A stretch of 62,848 nucleotides of DNA from NCBI GenBank assembly GCA_945949045.1, contig CAMFDG010000007.1:1-62848 (forward strand), read 5' to 3'. Below the pieces are notes generated by a model that was not told the DNA's origin, did not search any database, and worked only from the letters and a program-made list of their open reading frames with translations. Position 1 is the first letter of the stretch. Each line of letters begins with the position of its first letter. Below are positions 8,145 through 17,367 of the stretch, in pieces. The translations under genes and the position numbers were made by a program. The stretch is from an uncultured Lachnospiraceae bacterium (GTDB taxonomy: Bacteria > Bacillota > Clostridia > Lachnospirales > Lachnospiraceae).

Positions 8145-10145
8145 TTACTTGTTCTCGCGATTCTCGTTGCGGTACTGCAGCGGAGTCTTGTCGAAGCTCT
8201 TTTTGAAGGTGCGGGTAAAATGCTCCACATTCTGGTATCCCACAGCATAGGCAATATTCTCAACAGTCATATTCCCGTTCTTCAGAAGCGTCTTCGCCCG
8301 CTTCATACGGATGTGAGCCACATGTTCCCCAAAGGTCTTACCGGATTTATCCTTAATATACTTGGAAATATAAGGCTCCGACAAATGGAACTGATCCGCC
8401 ATGCTCTCTAATGTCACGGTCTGGTAGTTATTCTGAATGTAGTTGAGCATTGCCGTCAAGCGCTCATCCTGTCCCTCTTCATTCTGCTCAATCTGCGGCA
8501 GTTTATTCACAGCAACGATTAGTGCACTGATGGAAGCCCGGATGATATCTTCATCCATACCGACGCCCCAATAGTTCTTTCCGTCACAGGTAATACCCAC
8601 ATAGGCGATTGCCTTGGAGGAGGATCCATGGGAAAGGGCATGCTCCTCGTAGGTAGACAGCTCGTAGCTGATATCGAAGAACTGCTTAAAGGTGTTGCTG
8701 ACCGCATCCAGGCGTCCGTTTCCATTGGCATCCACGATGGTTTTCTTACCGCCAAATACGATCTCCACCTCTGCCATAATACCATCATTCTGCTTAAAGT
8801 GGCAGGAATTGATGGTAAAATAAGGTCGGGGGTTGACGTAATTTTCCTCGAAAATATTATATACCCACTGGGGTGAAAGCTCCTTGTGTTCCTCATCGGA
8901 AACCTGCTTAACCGCATAGCCGACTTCCTCCCGCATAGCCATTGGCAGGGAGATGGAGAAGTTCTGCTTTAAGATATAACTGATTCCACCCTTGCCGGAC
9001 TGGCTGTTGATACGAATCACATCCGAATCGTAGGTTCTTCCCACATCCACCGGATCGATAGGCAGATACGGAACGGTCCAGGTCTTTAAATTCTTTTCCT
9101 CCCGCCATGCCATACCCTTGGCGATGGCATCCTGATGAGAACCGGAAAAAGCGGAAAATACCAGATCTCCAGCATATGGTGCACGGTCTCCTACCTGCAT
9201 TCTGGTAAGACGCTCGTAAGTTTCCCGGATTTTCGGCATATTTTCAAAATCAAGCCCCGGATCCACACCATAGGAAAACATATTCATCGCAATCGTGATG
9301 ATATCCACGTTACCGGTACGCTCGCCGTTTCCGAAAAGTGTACCCTCGATCCGGTCTGCCCCGGCAAGAATACCAAGCTCCGCATCACTGACGCCACAGC
9401 CTCTGTCATTGTGTGGATGCAGACTCAGTACAACATTGTCTCTGTATTTTAAGTTCTTGCTCACATACTCGATCTGGGTGGCAAATACATGAGGCATTGC
9501 CGTCTCTACCGTAGCCGGAATATTGATGATGGCCTTGTGGTCCTGATCCGGCTGCCATACATCTAACACTGCGTTGCAGACATCCACTGCATATTCCACT
9601 TCCGTGCCATGGAAGCTCTCCGGACTGTACTCGAAGGAAAAATCCCCGTCGGTCTCGGACGCCAGTTTCTTTAACAGCTCTGCCCCATCCACAGCCAGCT
9701 TCATGATCTGATCCTTATCCTTCTTAAAAACCTGCTCTCTCTGAGCCACGGAGGTGGAATTGTACAGATGGATCACCGCATGGGGCGCACCCTTTACCGC
9801 CTCGAAGGTCTTCTTGATGATATGTTCTCTGGCCTGGGTCAGCACCTGAACCGTCACATCATCCGGAATCATATCCCGTTCGATCAACGTTCTCATGAAA
9901 ATAAACTCTGTCTCAGAAGCAGCCGGGAAACCAACCTCAATTTCCTTAAACCCGATATCCACCAGCATCTGGAAAAACTCCAGCTTTTCATCCAGGCTCA
10001 TGGGCTCGATCAGTGCCTGATTGCCATCTCTCAGATCCACGGAACACCAGATCGGTGCCTTCTCTATGTGATCCTTCTTCACCCAGTCGTACTCACAAAC
10101 CGGTGGAAGGAAATACTGTCTCTCATACTTGTCAAAATTCTTCAT
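8145..10145 (-). CDS. leuA: 2-isopropylmalate synthase fused to an AraC-type HTH domain
   Basis: The first step of leucine synthesis joins 2-oxoisovalerate and acetyl-CoA. Residues 30-300 are the TIM-barrel with DLRDGNQA (37-44), HPHNDRG metal ligands (His243, His245) and FGNGERTGN (271-279). Residues about 435-550 are the LeuA allosteric domain, ending normally near VAVNKLP. The reading frame then continues for about 115 residues as an AraC/XylS double helix-turn-helix: TLESMADQFHLSEPYISKYI (578-597) and NIAYAVGYQNVEHFTRTFKK (630-649). Normal LeuA of this type is about 550-560 residues, so the 666 total reflects a true in-frame fusion. It could let the enzyme read leucine and bind DNA, but that is inference. 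Confidence 0.95.
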   Translation of the reverse strand: MKNFDKYERQYFLPPVCEYDWVKKDHIEKAPIWCSVDLRDGNQALIEPMSLDEKLEFFQMLVDIGFKEIEVGFPAASETEFIFMRTLIERDMIPDDVTVQVLTQAREHIIKKTFEAVKGAPHAVIHLYNSTSVAQREQVFKKDKDQIMKLAVDGAELLKKLASETDGDFSFEYSPESFHGTEVEYAVDVCNAVLDVWQPDQDHKAIINIPATVETAMPHVFATQIEYVSKNLKYRDNVVLSLHPHNDRGCGVSDAELGILAGADRIEGTLFGNGERTGNVDIITIAMNMFSYGVDPGLDFENMPKIRETYERLTRMQVGDRAPYAGDLVFSAFSGSHQDAIAKGMAWREEKNLKTWTVPYLPIDPVDVGRTYDSDVIRINSQSGKGGISYILKQNFSISLPMAMREEVGYAVKQVSDEEHKELSPQWVYNIFEENYVNPRPYFTINSCHFKQNDGIMAEVEIVFGGKKTIVDANGNGRLDAVSNTFKQFFDISYELSTYEEHALSHGSSSKAIAYVGITCDGKNYWGVGMDEDIIRASISALIVAVNKLPQIEQNEEGQDERLTAMLNYIQNNYQTVTLESMADQFHLSEPYISKYIKDKSGKTFGEHVAHIRMKRAKTLLKNGNMTVENIAYAVGYQNVEHFTRTFKKSFDKTPLQYRNENRENK

Positions 10146-10250
10146 AGTAGTCCTCTTTTCTGATTTAAATAAATATTATCAACTTCTTTGATAGATTTTA
10201 GCATACTGGTATCTATATTAGAATGATTAAATTTATTCAGTTTTCTTGAT

Positions 10251-11594
10251 TTATTTTAATATATTTTGTTTTTCACGGAGAGCCGGCATCCGAAAGATCC
10301 TGATAATAAGCGGAATCACCATGATAAACCATACCAGGGGCTCTGCAACGATCACACCGGTGTAACCCAGCCATGGCACCAGAGTCGCCGCGATCACAAT
10401 CTTGCCAAGCATCTCCAGAAAGCTGGATACCAGAGGTATCACTCTCTCCCCCAGCCCCTGCATTGCATTTCGAAGCACACAGATCACTGCCGTGACAAAA
10501 TAAAAGAGCGTATCAAATTTCAGATAATTGGTTGCAGGCCTTACCACCTCCGGATTGCTGCTTCCGGTAACCAGGTGAACCAGCCATGGTCCAATGGAAT
10601 AACTGGCAACCACCGTCATGGAGCACCAGATACAGGTGTAAAGGATGGCCAGCCAAATGCCCTTTTTCACCCGGTCCATCCGCCCTGCCCCCATGTTCTG
10701 CCCACAGTAGGTGGCCATGGTCTGTCCAAAGACACTGAACATGATCATGAAAATTTCAGAGATTTTACGTGCCGCAGTGTGGGCTACAATGATGGTCTGT
10801 CCCAGCTTATTGATGGCGGTCTGCAGTGTCAGAGAACCAATATTGACCATGGAACTCATAAACCCCATGGACATGCCGGAGCTCATCATCACCTTCAGCA
10901 TCTGCTGATCCTGCTCCACAAAATCCTGCCGCCTGAGGCGAAGAATCTCGTATTTTTTCAACATATAGATCCAACAGATGACAAAGGCCAGCGCCTGGGA
11001 TAAAACAGTTGCAATGGCAGCTCCCCATACTCCTGTTTTAAGTACCACCATCAGAAGCAGATCCCCTGCAATATTGATTACCACCGAAACCAGCAGAATC
11101 ACAAGAGGTGTTACCGTATCCCCCAATGCGCGAAGAACAGCGGCACATGCATCGTACCAAAAGGTCGCAATCAATCCCGCAATGATAATAAAAATATATT
11201 CCTTTGCCACGGAAAACAACTCCTGCGGCACATTCAGAAAACAAAGAATCGGCCGAAGAAAAAGAAGTCCTGCAACAGTCAACGCAATTGAGATCACGGT
11301 TCCCAGAAGAAGGGAGCCCGCGAAAGACTGTCTCACGCCCCTGTCGTCCTTTGCGCCGAAGCGTTGTGCCGTCATTATGGCAAAGCCGTTAGAAAGACCC
11401 AGCAGAAAGCCAATAATCAAATTGCTGAGAGTGGTGGTTGCCCCCACAGCCGCCAGAGAATCCTCTCCCAGACAGGTGCCGACAATTCTCGTATCGACAA
11501 TACTGTAGGTAAGCTGCAGCAGGTTTCCGAGAAAAATCGGAATTGCAAATGATAAAATAAGGGCAGATGGTTTCCCCTTTGTAAGATCCTTCAT
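10251..11594 (-). CDS. MATE family efflux transporter
   Basis: A start at 11594 gives 447 residues. GAGGGTG lies 6 bases before this ATG, inside the end of the upstream gene, so translation is likely coupled. Twelve membrane segments and two MatE repeats are apparent: PSALILSFAIPIFLGNLLQ at the N-terminus and MSSGMSMGFMSSMVNIG midway. MATE proteins export drugs or metabolites using sodium or proton gradients. It is the last gene of a three-gene minus-strand set after the LacI-GGDEF and DUF4422 genes. The substrate is unknown. Confidence 0.93.
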   Translation of the reverse strand: MKDLTKGKPSALILSFAIPIFLGNLLQLTYSIVDTRIVGTCLGEDSLAAVGATTTLSNLIIGFLLGLSNGFAIMTAQRFGAKDDRGVRQSFAGSLLLGTVISIALTVAGLLFLRPILCFLNVPQELFSVAKEYIFIIIAGLIATFWYDACAAVLRALGDTVTPLVILLVSVVINIAGDLLLMVVLKTGVWGAAIATVLSQALAFVICWIYMLKKYEILRLRRQDFVEQDQQMLKVMMSSGMSMGFMSSMVNIGSLTLQTAINKLGQTIIVAHTAARKISEIFMIMFSVFGQTMATYCGQNMGAGRMDRVKKGIWLAILYTCIWCSMTVVASYSIGPWLVHLVTGSSNPEVVRPATNYLKFDTLFYFVTAVICVLRNAMQGLGERVIPLVSSFLEMLGKIVIAATLVPWLGYTGVIVAEPLVWFIMVIPLIIRIFRMPALREKQNILK

Positions 11595-11599
11595 AAAAA

Positions 11600-12724
11600 T
11601 CACCCTCTTATTGGAAATTTTTCCTGTCCAAGAGCAGCCTCCATAACCGCCTCCGCCGTCCGGTATGCCACATCGGAAATTTCCTGCTTCCCGGCCCAGC
11701 GGATCAGTCTCTCCTCCACTTCCGACGATTTCTTCTGTGCCACATAGCTGTTTAAATGATTGCAGTACTGCATCAATTGATCAAATCCGTGAATTCTCTG
11801 CAACAGGTTCTTCTGATACGCCTGCTGCTCCAGCCCGGCAATCGCTATCACCTCCATGCACAGGTGAAGCTCTCCCGTTACGTCCGATGCCTCCATCAGA
11901 AGATCCGGCCTTTGTTTCAAACGTTCCAGAAAAAAAGCCTTTGCCCCCTCAAAATCCTCCCGGTCAAAGAAATCTGCAAGTCTCTGCTTTGTCTCTGTGA
12001 CCTCAGCCTTTTCCCCCAGCATGCCAACCATGCACTCATACGCCCGCAGTCCATTCCCTGTGATCCACACATACTGAAGGAATTCCGAGAGGAACCCGAA
12101 GATTCTCCGATGGTAGGAATCTTCCTCCTCCACCTTTACCCGCCTCTGTACCTCAAACAAAACAGAGAACAGCCATTCCATGTAGGAATCATAGGTGGTT
12201 TTGTCTGTAATCAGCATATTGCCGAAATAGGTATGTTTTTCGTGCACCAGCCGGTCATAGACAGCAAAATAATCCGGATACCGCTCACCGAGGACAGCTG
12301 CCGCAGTATCCAGATATATTCTTTTATGGTTCGCCGTAAATCCCTCATAATACGAGAAATTCAGGTCTAGATTTTTGGTGGTGATCACATCATATTCCGT
12401 TAAAATATGTTCGATCTCCGAAGATGTAAACATAAAGCCCTGTCGGTTCAACAGATAGCGCCTGTAGTGACAGATACCCACATAATCACAGGAGACATTC
12501 TTCCAGACCCAGTACATCCCTGTCAACTCGCTGTAATAGCAGTTCCGGTCCGAGATATTGTCTCCGCTGTCATCCCCGGTATAGGAAAGAAGCTTCGAAT
12601 TCTCACCCGGATGTCCCTCCCTCCAAGGCCGTCGTCCCACATGAACCGGTATGTAAATGGGATCTGATGGGACTGTGAAGGGTTTGTGGGTCATCACATA
12701 AATTTCAGTCTTCCTGTCACTCAT
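11600..12724 (-). CDS. DUF4422 domain protein, probable glycosyltransferase-like
   Basis: The N-terminal 250 residues of this 374-residue protein show the DUF4422 pattern: EIYVMTHKPF at the start, NCYYSELTGMYWVWKN near 62 and YVGICHYRRYL near 82. DUF4422 occurs in capsule and exopolysaccharide loci and in fusions with glycosyltransferases. The C-terminal 120 residues are helical and unrecognised. The gene starts within the stop of the LacI-GGDEF gene (4-base ATGA overlap) and its end carries the ribosome binding site of the MATE gene, so all three are tightly coupled. Confidence 0.8.
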   Translation of the reverse strand: MSDRKTEIYVMTHKPFTVPSDPIYIPVHVGRRPWREGHPGENSKLLSYTGDDSGDNISDRNCYYSELTGMYWVWKNVSCDYVGICHYRRYLLNRQGFMFTSSEIEHILTEYDVITTKNLDLNFSYYEGFTANHKRIYLDTAAAVLGERYPDYFAVYDRLVHEKHTYFGNMLITDKTTYDSYMEWLFSVLFEVQRRVKVEEEDSYHRRIFGFLSEFLQYVWITGNGLRAYECMVGMLGEKAEVTETKQRLADFFDREDFEGAKAFFLERLKQRPDLLMEASDVTGELHLCMEVIAIAGLEQQAYQKNLLQRIHGFDQLMQYCNHLNSYVAQKKSSEVEERLIRWAGKQEISDVAYRTAEAVMEAALGQEKFPIRG

Positions 12725-14535
12725 GATTTGCTTTCCCTGTCATATTTTTCATGGAAAATACGCTTTTCCTCATACATTGCATGGTCAGCCTTATTCAGGA
12801 ACACTTCCATATCCTCCGTGCTGTTCCAGGGAGCAATCACCGTACCGATACTGACTTCAATCTTACCACCCACCGGACTGTGCTCGCTGACCTCGCCCAG
12901 CTTTCTTCTGATGGCATCGGCATCGACACCGGAAGTCTCCGTGGTCATCAGTACAAATTCATCCCCGCCGAACCGAAACGACAGGCTCTCCTCCGATTCC
13001 AGATGGGCAAGAGCCTCTCCGGTCTTCTGGATTACCCAGTCCCCGCCCTCATGTCCATAAGTATCGTTTATATATTTCAACCGGTTGATATCACAGAAAA
13101 TAAAGACCGTATTCCGATGCTCGCTGCGATTCTTCTGGAAGAACTCCAATCCGAAATCCTTCATGCCAAACCGGTTATAAATTCCCGTCAACTGGTCGAT
13201 CCGGTAAAGCCGCTGGAGCTTCCGGTTCACCCTCTGATACTGCAGCCTCTGGATGACATTCTCCATCACATAGCAGATGCTTCGGAAAAATGCTTCCACC
13301 ATCCCGGCTTCAAACAGTATCTTCACCCCTTCGATCACACAATATCCCATTCTGTGCTGCAGATAATGAAGCGGCAGGATGATCTTGATACAGCCGGGTT
13401 TTGCCTTATAATCCGCTGCATGCCAGTCCAGTTCCAGCTTGTCACAATTCCGGTACGTGGTGGGCTTCTCTGAAAAAAGATCCGGTGTCAGATAACATTT
13501 GCCACTCCTCGCTCCGATCTTCTCAAAGAAATCGCTCAGAGACTGCATCGTTTCCTCCATGGAAGCCTTTCCTGCCAGTCTCTCCTCCATGGCATCTATC
13601 TTATCCGTCACCGCACGAACACGATAGGAACGCCGTAAAAGATTATTCCGGAAGGACACCATATCAAAAGTATCCACCACATCGCAGCCACAGGTCTGAC
13701 CTACCACCAGACGGTGTTCCAGTTTCCTGTGAAGCTGCTTTTTCGTTTTCTGCCCGGCCAGCTGATGCAACAGGCGTATCCCCTCGTGGGAAATGGACTC
13801 CCTTGGTCGTGCAATAGTTGTAATAGGTGGATAATAGATCATCCCATCCAAAGAAAAATCGAATCCGGTAATCGCAACGGTTTTCTCCAGAGGTGAGCCC
13901 TCAAGGGCATCCACGATTCCGGCTGCCATAACATCATTGGCACACAGGACGCCTTCCGGGATCTCTTCTCCCCTGCCATAGGCTTCCAGAAGCTTTCTTC
14001 CATATTCCAGTCCGGACTCAATATTATATGTTCCCGGAAGCACCCAGTCCGGCATCATCTCCAGTCCCAGTTCCCGGACTCTTTGAAGCACTGCATTCTG
14101 TCTTACATAAGCCTCGGAAGAATTCTCAACGCCGCAAAGGAAACCGAAGGTTCCGATTCCATGAACATTGACCAGATGATCCACCAGCTCCTTCATTGCA
14201 GCTTCCTGATCCATGGCCACACTGGACATACCTGAAACCTCTTCCTCCAGAGCCACACAGGGCTTACCACTTGCCACAATCCAATCCATCAGCTTCTGTC
14301 TGACAGCGTCCTCCCGAATGGTCGCCCCGGCAAACAGAATCCCATCGTATTCCGCCAGATCCGCCAGCTGAAAGAAATCGTATTCCGCCTTGTTTCTGCT
14401 GTCAGAGCTCAGCTGAGCAAAACAGGTATATATGCAGATTTCATCCTGAAATTCCTGCTGTGATAATTGAAACCCGTTATAGATATATTGCAGATATTCT
14501 TTTTCCCACCCCGTCACGAATACAGCAATCTTCAT
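12721..14535 (-). CDS. LacI-type sensor domain fused to a GGDEF diguanylate cyclase
   Basis: The 604-residue protein has no membrane segment or signal peptide. Residues 1-285 are a periplasmic-binding-protein/LacI-like ligand fold without the usual HTH (GVLCANDVMAAGIVDAL at 195-211, ending TCGCDVVDTF). Residues 300-430 form a helical linker region with a GAF-like stretch. Residues 445-600 are GGDEF with intact RFGGDEF (521-527) and the NRLKYINDTYGHEGGD nucleotide site. There is no RxxD inhibitory site before GGDEF. It should make cyclic di-GMP in response to a cytoplasmic small ligand. It heads the operon with DUF4422 and MATE genes. Confidence 0.92.
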   Translation of the reverse strand: MKIAVFVTGWEKEYLQYIYNGFQLSQQEFQDEICIYTCFAQLSSDSRNKAEYDFFQLADLAEYDGILFAGATIREDAVRQKLMDWIVASGKPCVALEEEVSGMSSVAMDQEAAMKELVDHLVNVHGIGTFGFLCGVENSSEAYVRQNAVLQRVRELGLEMMPDWVLPGTYNIESGLEYGRKLLEAYGRGEEIPEGVLCANDVMAAGIVDALEGSPLEKTVAITGFDFSLDGMIYYPPITTIARPRESISHEGIRLLHQLAGQKTKKQLHRKLEHRLVVGQTCGCDVVDTFDMVSFRNNLLRRSYRVRAVTDKIDAMEERLAGKASMEETMQSLSDFFEKIGARSGKCYLTPDLFSEKPTTYRNCDKLELDWHAADYKAKPGCIKIILPLHYLQHRMGYCVIEGVKILFEAGMVEAFFRSICYVMENVIQRLQYQRVNRKLQRLYRIDQLTGIYNRFGMKDFGLEFFQKNRSEHRNTVFIFCDINRLKYINDTYGHEGGDWVIQKTGEALAHLESEESLSFRFGGDEFVLMTTETSGVDADAIRRKLGEVSEHSPVGGKIEVSIGTVIAPWNSTEDMEVFLNKADHAMYEEKRIFHEKYDRESKS

Positions 14536-14642
14536 ATTACCTCTCCCCTAAAAAAACAACTCCTTTTGAGGTTATTATACCACAGGAGAATGATACTTTC
14601 ATCCTATTTTTGTACTATTTTCGACAAAATTGTTACTTTTCG

Positions 14643-15275
14643 TTACAGCTTTTGTTTTCTTCGTCTTCTACGCCTTCTTCGCGGCTTCTGCCCATTCTCC
14701 TTCCGATAGGTCTGAATGGCATCCCAGATTTTGGTATAATCCCGTTCAAACAGCTCCTCTGAGACCTGTCGGGACAAAAGCTCCACCTGAACCGTCTCCA
14801 CGATCTTATCCGCCACAAAGCGCTTGCTCTTCTGTTTATAGGCATGCATCCCGTTGAGTTCCTGGATATGGGCGAGCTCCGGTCTCCATAGGATCTCAAT
14901 CTTGCGGTTCCAGTCCAGCCCCGGATTTTTCTTTGGTTCCCGCAGCAAATAAAAATCCATATGGTTGTCCTCCAACTCCACGGTAATGATCCCCCACCAT
15001 TCCGGAACATGTTCCTCTATGTGAGCAGCATGACTTGCACCGGCCACGATCATATTGTAATCATAGTAAAGATCATAGTCCTTTACCTGCCGTTCCAGCC
15101 TCACATAGGTATCTGCATCACTCTTGATTTCGATCCCATACAGGGCATCCGGCACCACCATGACCACATCGGCCCTGGATTGCCCCATCACCTGTTCCTC
15201 CAGAAGCCGCACCTTTCCATAGGTATTTTCCAGATACTCGAACAGCGGCTCCCTGATATCCTTATCGTACAGCAT
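14643..15275 (-). CDS. sce7726-type PD-(D/E)XK nuclease-fold protein with poly-Arg tail
   Basis: The 210-residue protein has a core like the sce7726/MmcB restriction-endonuclease-like families: SRADVVMV near 34 and LYGIEIKSDADTYVRLERQV at 45-64. This holds the Asp and Glu-x-Lys of a PD-(D/E)XK active site. The C-terminus is extremely basic, with eight consecutive Arg residues followed by KQKL, suggesting nucleic-acid binding. The stop of this gene is followed directly by the gap to the LacI-GGDEF unit. It begins 2 bases after the thioesterase stop, implying co-transcription. Nuclease activity is inferred, not shown. Confidence 0.7.
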   Translation of the reverse strand: MLYDKDIREPLFEYLENTYGKVRLLEEQVMGQSRADVVMVVPDALYGIEIKSDADTYVRLERQVKDYDLYYDYNMIVAGASHAAHIEEHVPEWWGIITVELEDNHMDFYLLREPKKNPGLDWNRKIEILWRPELAHIQELNGMHAYKQKSKRFVADKIVETVQVELLSRQVSEELFERDYTKIWDAIQTYRKENGQKPRRRRRRRRKQKL

Positions 15276-15277
15276 AA

Positions 15278-15664
15278 TTACAGCAGCTTGGCATCGGCTT
15301 TTGCCTGAAATTTCTCGTTATAAACAATAAAACGCTCATGCTCTCCCTCACCGATCAGTCCCTTTTCATCATAGGCTTTTACCGAGAAGGTCAGAGCTCT
15401 TCCATCAATCTTCACAAGCTCTGTCTCGCATGTAATCTTCATGCCAACCGGTGATGCCGACACATGTTTCACGTTCAATGCTGTACCAACGGTACCGCTT
15501 CCGTCTTCCAGTTCACCCGCCACGCTCTCATAGGCTGTTTTTTCCATAAGCGCGATCATGGCAGGCGTTGCAAATACCTCCAGTGTGCCGCTGCCCATGG
15601 CTTTTGCGGTATTCTCTGTGGTCACTGTGAGTTCCTGTTTTCCTTTGATTCCTGTCTCTAACAT
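15278..15664 (-). CDS. FlK-like hotdog thioesterase
   Basis: The 128-residue single hotdog domain matches the fluoroacetyl-CoA thioesterase-like group. The Thr-Glu-His catalytic set is visible: Thr33 in FATPAMIALME, Glu41 in the same helix, and His67 in LNVKHVSASPVGM. In other bacteria this family hydrolyses short acyl-CoA; here the substrate is unknown and fluoroacetate is not implied. The gene is preceded by a ribosome binding site (AAAAAGGAG) and sits between a MATE gene and the sce7726-type gene in one direction. Confidence 0.85.
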   Translation of the reverse strand: MLETGIKGKQELTVTTENTAKAMGSGTLEVFATPAMIALMEKTAYESVAGELEDGSGTVGTALNVKHVSASPVGMKITCETELVKIDGRALTFSVKAYDEKGLIGEGEHERFIVYNEKFQAKADAKLL

Positions 15665-15708
15665 ATTTTTCTCCTTTTTTCAGTTTCTCCCCACGCAGTG
15701 AAAGTGAT

Positions 15709-17082
15709 CTACACCAGTCGGATTCTCTTCCAGCCGCCCTGCCGGTATCGGCAACAGGCAATGATAAGCCCCACTGTCCAGCCAATCGGATTCGCCCAGA
15801 TAATGATCATGCCTGCTGTCACATCCGCCAGCAGGAAGGTGAGGGCCACCCGAAGCACCAGATTCACCAGCGTCACTCCCATAAACCAGCCCATATCCCC
15901 CGCCCCCCGGAGAACAGAGTTGGTGGTGGTCATTGCCCCCATGACAAAATAGAACATGGAAACAAGACTGATATACTTCGCTCCCACGATAATGGAAGCT
16001 GCATCTGTGGATGCATCCATAAAAGCGCCCACGCAGGCATCGCCGAAAAAGAACATCACCACGCCAATCAGAAGGCCAATTCCCATGGCCATCACAAGAC
16101 CGATATGATAGCCTTTTTTCGCCCGTTCCGGCTTTCCTGCGCCCATATTCTGGGCTACGAAGGTGGACACGGCATTTCCGGCATTGACCATGGGGACAAT
16201 GGCGATACCATCAATTTTACAGGCTGCAGTATATCCCGCGATAAAAACCGGGCCAAAACGATTCACTACCGTCTGAATCAAAAGCATCCCCACCGACACC
16301 ATGGACTGCTGCACAATGGTGGGGACTGCCACCTTTGTCATGCCGGCAAGCATCGCACCGTCAAAACGTCTGTAGCTTTCACACCTGATCTGCCCAAGCT
16401 TGCCCATCAATACGCCAAAGGAAAGAACTGCCGAAATCGCCTGGGCAATAAAGGTGGCCCAGGCCGCACCGGCAATCCCCCAGCCGAATTTACCTACGAA
16501 TAAAAGATCCAGCCCGATGTTGAAGGCCGAAGAAAACAACAGGAAATACAAAGGCTTTTTCGAATCCCCCAGTGCATTGAACACTGCCGTAAACGCATTG
16601 TATAAAAACAGAAAGAAAAAACCGTAAAAGTAAATGTTCATATAAGTTTCGGCACCGGAGAAGATATCCTTCGGTGTCCCCATCAGCTGCAGGATGCTGC
16701 GGCTGAACACTCTTCCAACGATACTCAAAAGAAGGGAAAATCCCATAATGGATATCAGTGCCGTGGAAATCGCTGTCTTCATCTGACTCAGTCTCTCCGC
16801 CCCAAAAAGCTGGGAGATGACTACCGAGCAGCCGATTCCGGTTCCCACTGCCACCATGACAAACAGCATCGTGATGGAAGTCGAGACCCCGACAGCGGCC
16901 AGCGCCTCCTTCCCCACCAGCTTGCCAACGATCATGGAATCTGCCAGATTGTAAAGCTGCTGGAACAGATTTCCCAGAATCATGGGGATTGCAAAGGTAA
17001 TCATGCAGCGGACCGGACTCCCCTCCGTCATACTGCCCTTCCTGTTTTTTTCTTTTTGGATCCTTTGTTCCTCTTCCGTCAT
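15709..17082 (-). CDS. MATE family efflux transporter (second copy)
   Basis: The start at 17082 (GGAGTAACAAT before ATG) gives 457 residues; an upstream in-frame extension is weakly supported. It has two MatE repeats, starting VRCMITFAIPMILGNLFQQLY and with MLAGMTKVAVPTIVQQSMVS midway, and about 12 membrane segments. It is only distantly similar to the MATE gene at 10251, so this is not a recent duplication. Substrate unknown. It is the first gene of the unit leading into the thioesterase, and is divergent from htpG. Confidence 0.93.
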   Translation of the reverse strand: MTEEEQRIQKEKNRKGSMTEGSPVRCMITFAIPMILGNLFQQLYNLADSMIVGKLVGKEALAAVGVSTSITMLFVMVAVGTGIGCSVVISQLFGAERLSQMKTAISTALISIMGFSLLLSIVGRVFSRSILQLMGTPKDIFSGAETYMNIYFYGFFFLFLYNAFTAVFNALGDSKKPLYFLLFSSAFNIGLDLLFVGKFGWGIAGAAWATFIAQAISAVLSFGVLMGKLGQIRCESYRRFDGAMLAGMTKVAVPTIVQQSMVSVGMLLIQTVVNRFGPVFIAGYTAACKIDGIAIVPMVNAGNAVSTFVAQNMGAGKPERAKKGYHIGLVMAMGIGLLIGVVMFFFGDACVGAFMDASTDAASIIVGAKYISLVSMFYFVMGAMTTTNSVLRGAGDMGWFMGVTLVNLVLRVALTFLLADVTAGMIIIWANPIGWTVGLIIACCRYRQGGWKRIRLV

Positions 17083-17259
17083 ATTGTTACTCCAATTTCC
17101 TTTTTCACAGCTCTTAATGAAAAACACTTGCGGTAGCAATCGTAACATTTTTTATGAAAAAAGTCTATGTTTTTCCACAAAAACAATCGTAAACCGATAG
17201 TTTAGAAAGATTTTAGAATTCCCGAAAGCCTTGATTTTTCGGTACTTTTCGCGATTTTG

Positions 17260-17286
17260 TTAGCACTCGTCACTATAGAGTGCTGA
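17260..17286 (+). promoter_or_regulatory. CIRCE operator (HrcA binding site) upstream of htpG
   Basis: TTAGCACTC (17260-17268), 9-base spacer, GAGTGCTGA (17278-17286). This matches the CIRCE consensus except one base in the right arm. It sits just upstream of the -35 box of htpG. HrcA represses heat-shock genes through this site, so htpG here is probably in the HrcA regulon. Confidence 0.93.
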
Positions 17287-17293
17287 TTTTTTA

Positions 17294-17322
17294 TTGACTT
17301 TTCCTTTTATTGGATTTATCAT
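17294..17322 (+). promoter_or_regulatory. Predicted promoter of htpG
   Basis: TTGACT (17294-17299), 17-base spacer, TATCAT (17317-17322), immediately after the CIRCE element and about 45 bases before the ATG. Confidence 0.75.
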
Positions 17323-17367
17323 GCTTAGTAGCAAAACACAAGGAAAAAATAAAGGAGATGCAAAGCT

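Noticed and set aside
7170-8411. 413-codon plus-strand ORF opposite the FAD enzyme and LeuA
   Set aside because: It is an antisense shadow of two well-recognised genes; no family match in its own frame.
15278-15664. FlK-like thioesterase as evidence for fluoroacetate resistance
   Set aside because: The family is broad and there is no fluorometabolite gene nearby; only the fold and catalytic set are supported.
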